64,000 nucleotides of DNA from Candidatus Bariatricus faecipullorum (lineage in GTDB: Bacteria; Bacillota; Clostridia; Lachnospirales; Lachnospiraceae), in contig DWYV01000015.1 of the NCBI GenBank assembly GCA_019118525.1, positions 1 to 64,000 of the forward strand. Reading direction: 5' to 3'. Each line of letters begins with the position of its first letter. Positions within the stretch are counted from its first letter, which is position 1. The translations under genes were made by a program, and so were the position numbers. This document shows, piece by piece, positions 62,324 to 64,000 of the stretch. The notes beneath the pieces are model-generated. The model saw only the letters and a list, made by a program, of their open reading frames with translations. It had not been told where the DNA came from and searched no databases.

Positions 62324-63556
62324 TTATTCTGTCCGCTCGGTTTTCAGGAAGAACAGAAATCCGAGCAGAAACATCACGGCCAGGGAGCCTACGCCCAGGT
62401 TGGTGTTTCCGGTTACCTGGCTGATAAAAGACACCAGAATGGTTCCCAGAAAAGCGGCTCCCTTTCCGCAGATATCGTAGATTCCAAAATATTCCCCGGA
62501 GCGTTCTGCCGGAATTATCCGGGCAAAGTAGGACCGGGACATGGACTGAATCGCGCCCTGGAACAGTCCCACGCAGACAGCCAGCACCCAGAACTGCCAC
62601 TGCGTCCGCAGGAAAATCGCGTACACTGCAATCAGAAAATAGGCGCCGATACAGATACGAATCAGCATGGAATTCTTATAGCGGGCGCTGAGTTTTCCAA
62701 ATATCAGGGCGGCCGGAAACGCTACAATCTGGGTCAAAAGAAGCGCCAGCAGAAGACCGGTGGTATCCAGCCCCAGGGCGGTTCCGTAAGCCGTGGCCAT
62801 ATCGATAATCGTATAGACTCCGTCAATATAGAAGAAAAAGGCCAGCAGGAAGAACAGAACCTTTTTCTGCTCTTTCAGTTCGCCGAACACATGCGCCAGC
62901 CGCCGGAAGCCTTCGCTCGCATAATGGCTCTTCTTTTCCACATAGGCTTTCTGGCGGTAACTGCGGACCAGCGGAAGGGAGAATCCCACCCACCAGAGCG
63001 CCGTCAGCAGGAATGCCCCGGCCATGGCCTGGGACATGGTAAGCCCGATGGAATCGTAAAACAGCACCAGCAGAAGGCAGAGCACAAACGGAATACAGCT
63101 TCCGATGTAGCCCCAGCCATAACCCCGGGCCGACACCTCATCCATTCTGTCCGGTTCCGTCACATCCACCAGCATAGAGTCATAAAACACCAGGCTCAGG
63201 GAATAGGCCGCCTTGGCCACGACAAAAATACCCAGGAACCATATCCAGGAACTGGTTAAGCCCAGGAACACGCAGCCCAGTGCTCCAGGGAAAAGGGAGC
63301 CCAGAAACAGCTTTTTCTTCCAGCCCTGAAAATCCGAAGCGGTTCCCAGGGTGGGCCCCAGAACTGCCGTGATAATGGTGGCCGCCGAGGTGGCATATCC
63401 CCAGAAAGCCAGGTAGTCCACCTCGGAAATCCCCGCCTCTCCGGCCAGGTAGTTGAAGTAAATCGGCATGATGGTAGACACCAGCAGGGTGAAAGCGGAA
63501 TTTCCCACGTCATACCATATCCATTTTTTCTCCAGTGACGTTGTCTTAAATTTCAT
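62324..63556 (-). CDS. MFS transporter, UMF1/Atg22-like
   Basis: A 410-residue transporter with about 12 membrane helices. It starts with KKWIWYDVGNSAFTLLVSTIMPIYF and contains PTLGTASDFQGWKKK, ARGYGWGYIGS and AIQSMSRSYFARIIPAERSGEYFGIYD, the pattern of the UMF1/BtlA (Atg22-related) MFS group. Substrates are unknown; some fungal relatives export amino acids. Its start overlaps the end of the upstream gene by 11 bases, suggesting a shared operon with that gene and the DUF362 gene. Confidence 0.9.
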   Translation of the reverse strand: MKFKTTSLEKKWIWYDVGNSAFTLLVSTIMPIYFNYLAGEAGISEVDYLAFWGYATSAATIITAVLGPTLGTASDFQGWKKKLFLGSLFPGALGCVFLGLTSSWIWFLGIFVVAKAAYSLSLVFYDSMLVDVTEPDRMDEVSARGYGWGYIGSCIPFVLCLLLVLFYDSIGLTMSQAMAGAFLLTALWWVGFSLPLVRSYRQKAYVEKKSHYASEGFRRLAHVFGELKEQKKVLFFLLAFFFYIDGVYTIIDMATAYGTALGLDTTGLLLALLLTQIVAFPAALIFGKLSARYKNSMLIRICIGAYFLIAVYAIFLRTQWQFWVLAVCVGLFQGAIQSMSRSYFARIIPAERSGEYFGIYDICGKGAAFLGTILVSFISQVTGNTNLGVGSLAVMFLLGFLFFLKTERTE

Positions 63557-64000
63557 AGCAAAGTTCCTCCTCCAGACTCAGAACCGGAATCTGCTCCCAG
63601 TTTTCTCCCGGGCCGAAAGTGTCTTCAAACTCTTCCGCCAGCCCGTTCTTTCCTTCCAGATAACCCAGATAATTTTCCGTGAGCAGGACACCGGTCTTTA
63701 CGGCCCGGTTCATCAGCTTCTCCAGCCGTGCGCAGCTGTCCCGGCAGGCAGGGTCCTCCTCCCGGTCCATCAGAAGCCCCCGCAGGCTCCGGTAGCTTCC
63801 GGACAGCCGCATTCCTCCCTGTATCAGGGCACGAAGCCAGGGATTCGGAGTCGTCAGAAGGTCGTTATACCGCACCATGGACTCCAGCGCCTTCTCTACT
63901 TCCTCCGTGGTAATCCCGTCGAAAAATTTCCGGATAACCGCCGAATTTCCCCGGGAAGGATGAAGATGTCCGGTCGTCTTTCTTTTCAGGGGTGTCCGTC
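63546..64000 (-). CDS. Unrecognised protein, 5' end outside the window
   Basis: The open frame runs from the stop at 63546 to the right edge without interruption, so the ATG at 63878 is internal. The visible 151 residues include HPSRGNSAVIRKFFDGITTE, a region with several Leu/Arg-rich helices (NPWLRALIQGGMRLSGSYRS) and an acidic tail (FEDTFGPGENWEQIPVLSLE). No motif I recognise. Its stop overlaps the MFS start, so the two are probably translated together. Confidence 0.7.
   Translation of the reverse strand, partial: RTPLKRKTTGHLHPSRGNSAVIRKFFDGITTEEVEKALESMVRYNDLLTTPNPWLRALIQGGMRLSGSYRSLRGLLMDREEDPACRDSCARLEKLMNRAVKTGVLLTENYLGYLEGKNGLAEEFEDTFGPGENWEQIPVLSLEEELCYEI

Overview
The window reads as a chromosomal segment of a spore-forming Clostridia, most likely Lachnospiraceae. 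The reasons are the full sporulation set (spo0A, spoIVB, the eight-gene spoIIIA operon, spoIIP, gpr), an Asp23/Gls24 protein, a 58-residue bS21, a Lachnospiraceae-type PD-(D/E)XK transposase fragment, a double-cubane-type dehydratase pair, and frequent TTG/GTG starts behind strong AGGAGG sites. I call 61 coding regions. All but two (rpsT and thl) are on the minus strand, so the segment is probably one replichore arm read with the fork. I saw no tRNA, rRNA, CRISPR array or complete insertion sequence.

Layout, left to right; transcription runs right to left unless stated. 1-4.9 kb: 3'-truncated PD-(D/E)XK nuclease, metallophosphoesterase, D-Ala-D-Ala carboxypeptidase, an ArgD-like aminotransferase with a leader terminator, rpsU, and a palindromic element. 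4.9-13.1 kb: alaS, a methionine-synthesis block (metF, separate MetH activation protein, metH without that domain), and glgA. 13.2-24.3 kb: spo0A, spoIVB, then recN-argR-nadK-tlyA-dxs-ispA-xseB-xseA-nusB-asp23, the conserved Firmicutes cluster joining isoprenoid synthesis, exonuclease VII and arginine repression. 24.4-31.0 kb: prfC and spoIIIAA-AH. 31.1-42.4 kb: pnp, rpsO and the rimP-nusA-ylxR-ylxQ-infB-rbfA-nrnA-truB-ribF translation/RNA operon. 42.4-49.9 kb: a small membrane protein, a divergent J-domain protein, an Hsp70, and a type IIA topoisomerase pair. 50-52.8 kb: spoIIP and gpr, with rpsT divergent. 52.8-64 kb: a phosphoribosyltransferase-like protein, ilvC, ilvN, thl (plus strand), a double-cubane-type 2-hydroxyacyl-CoA dehydratase with its activase, an aldose-epimerase-like protein, glyA, a DUF362 ferredoxin-type protein, an MFS transporter and an unrecognised partial gene.

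Many listed starts were corrected using ribosome-binding sites or promoters. Several longer in-frame starts overlap a -10 box or a repeat and cannot be real (phosphoesterase, glgA, glyA, spoIVB, rimP). bS20 starts at a TTG. SpoIIIAG appears to have no ATG/GTG/TTG start before its membrane anchor.

The most notable non-coding signals are these: (i) a repeat of about 107 bp in two near-identical copies, each placed between an unrelated variable hairpin and a gene terminator, downstream of recN and of rpsO; (ii) other palindromic or terminal-inverted-repeat elements at 4.7, 42.2 and 52.2 kb; (iii) promoter-proximal terminators in the leaders of rimP-nusA and of the aminotransferase; (iv) a two-copy hairpin family acting as terminators. 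The protein-level items most worth a second look are the Hsp70/J-like (HPE)/membrane protein module, the stand-alone double-cubane pair, and the roughly 180-residue Arg/Gly-rich repeat tract in IF2. All family assignments come from reading the sequence; no database search was run.
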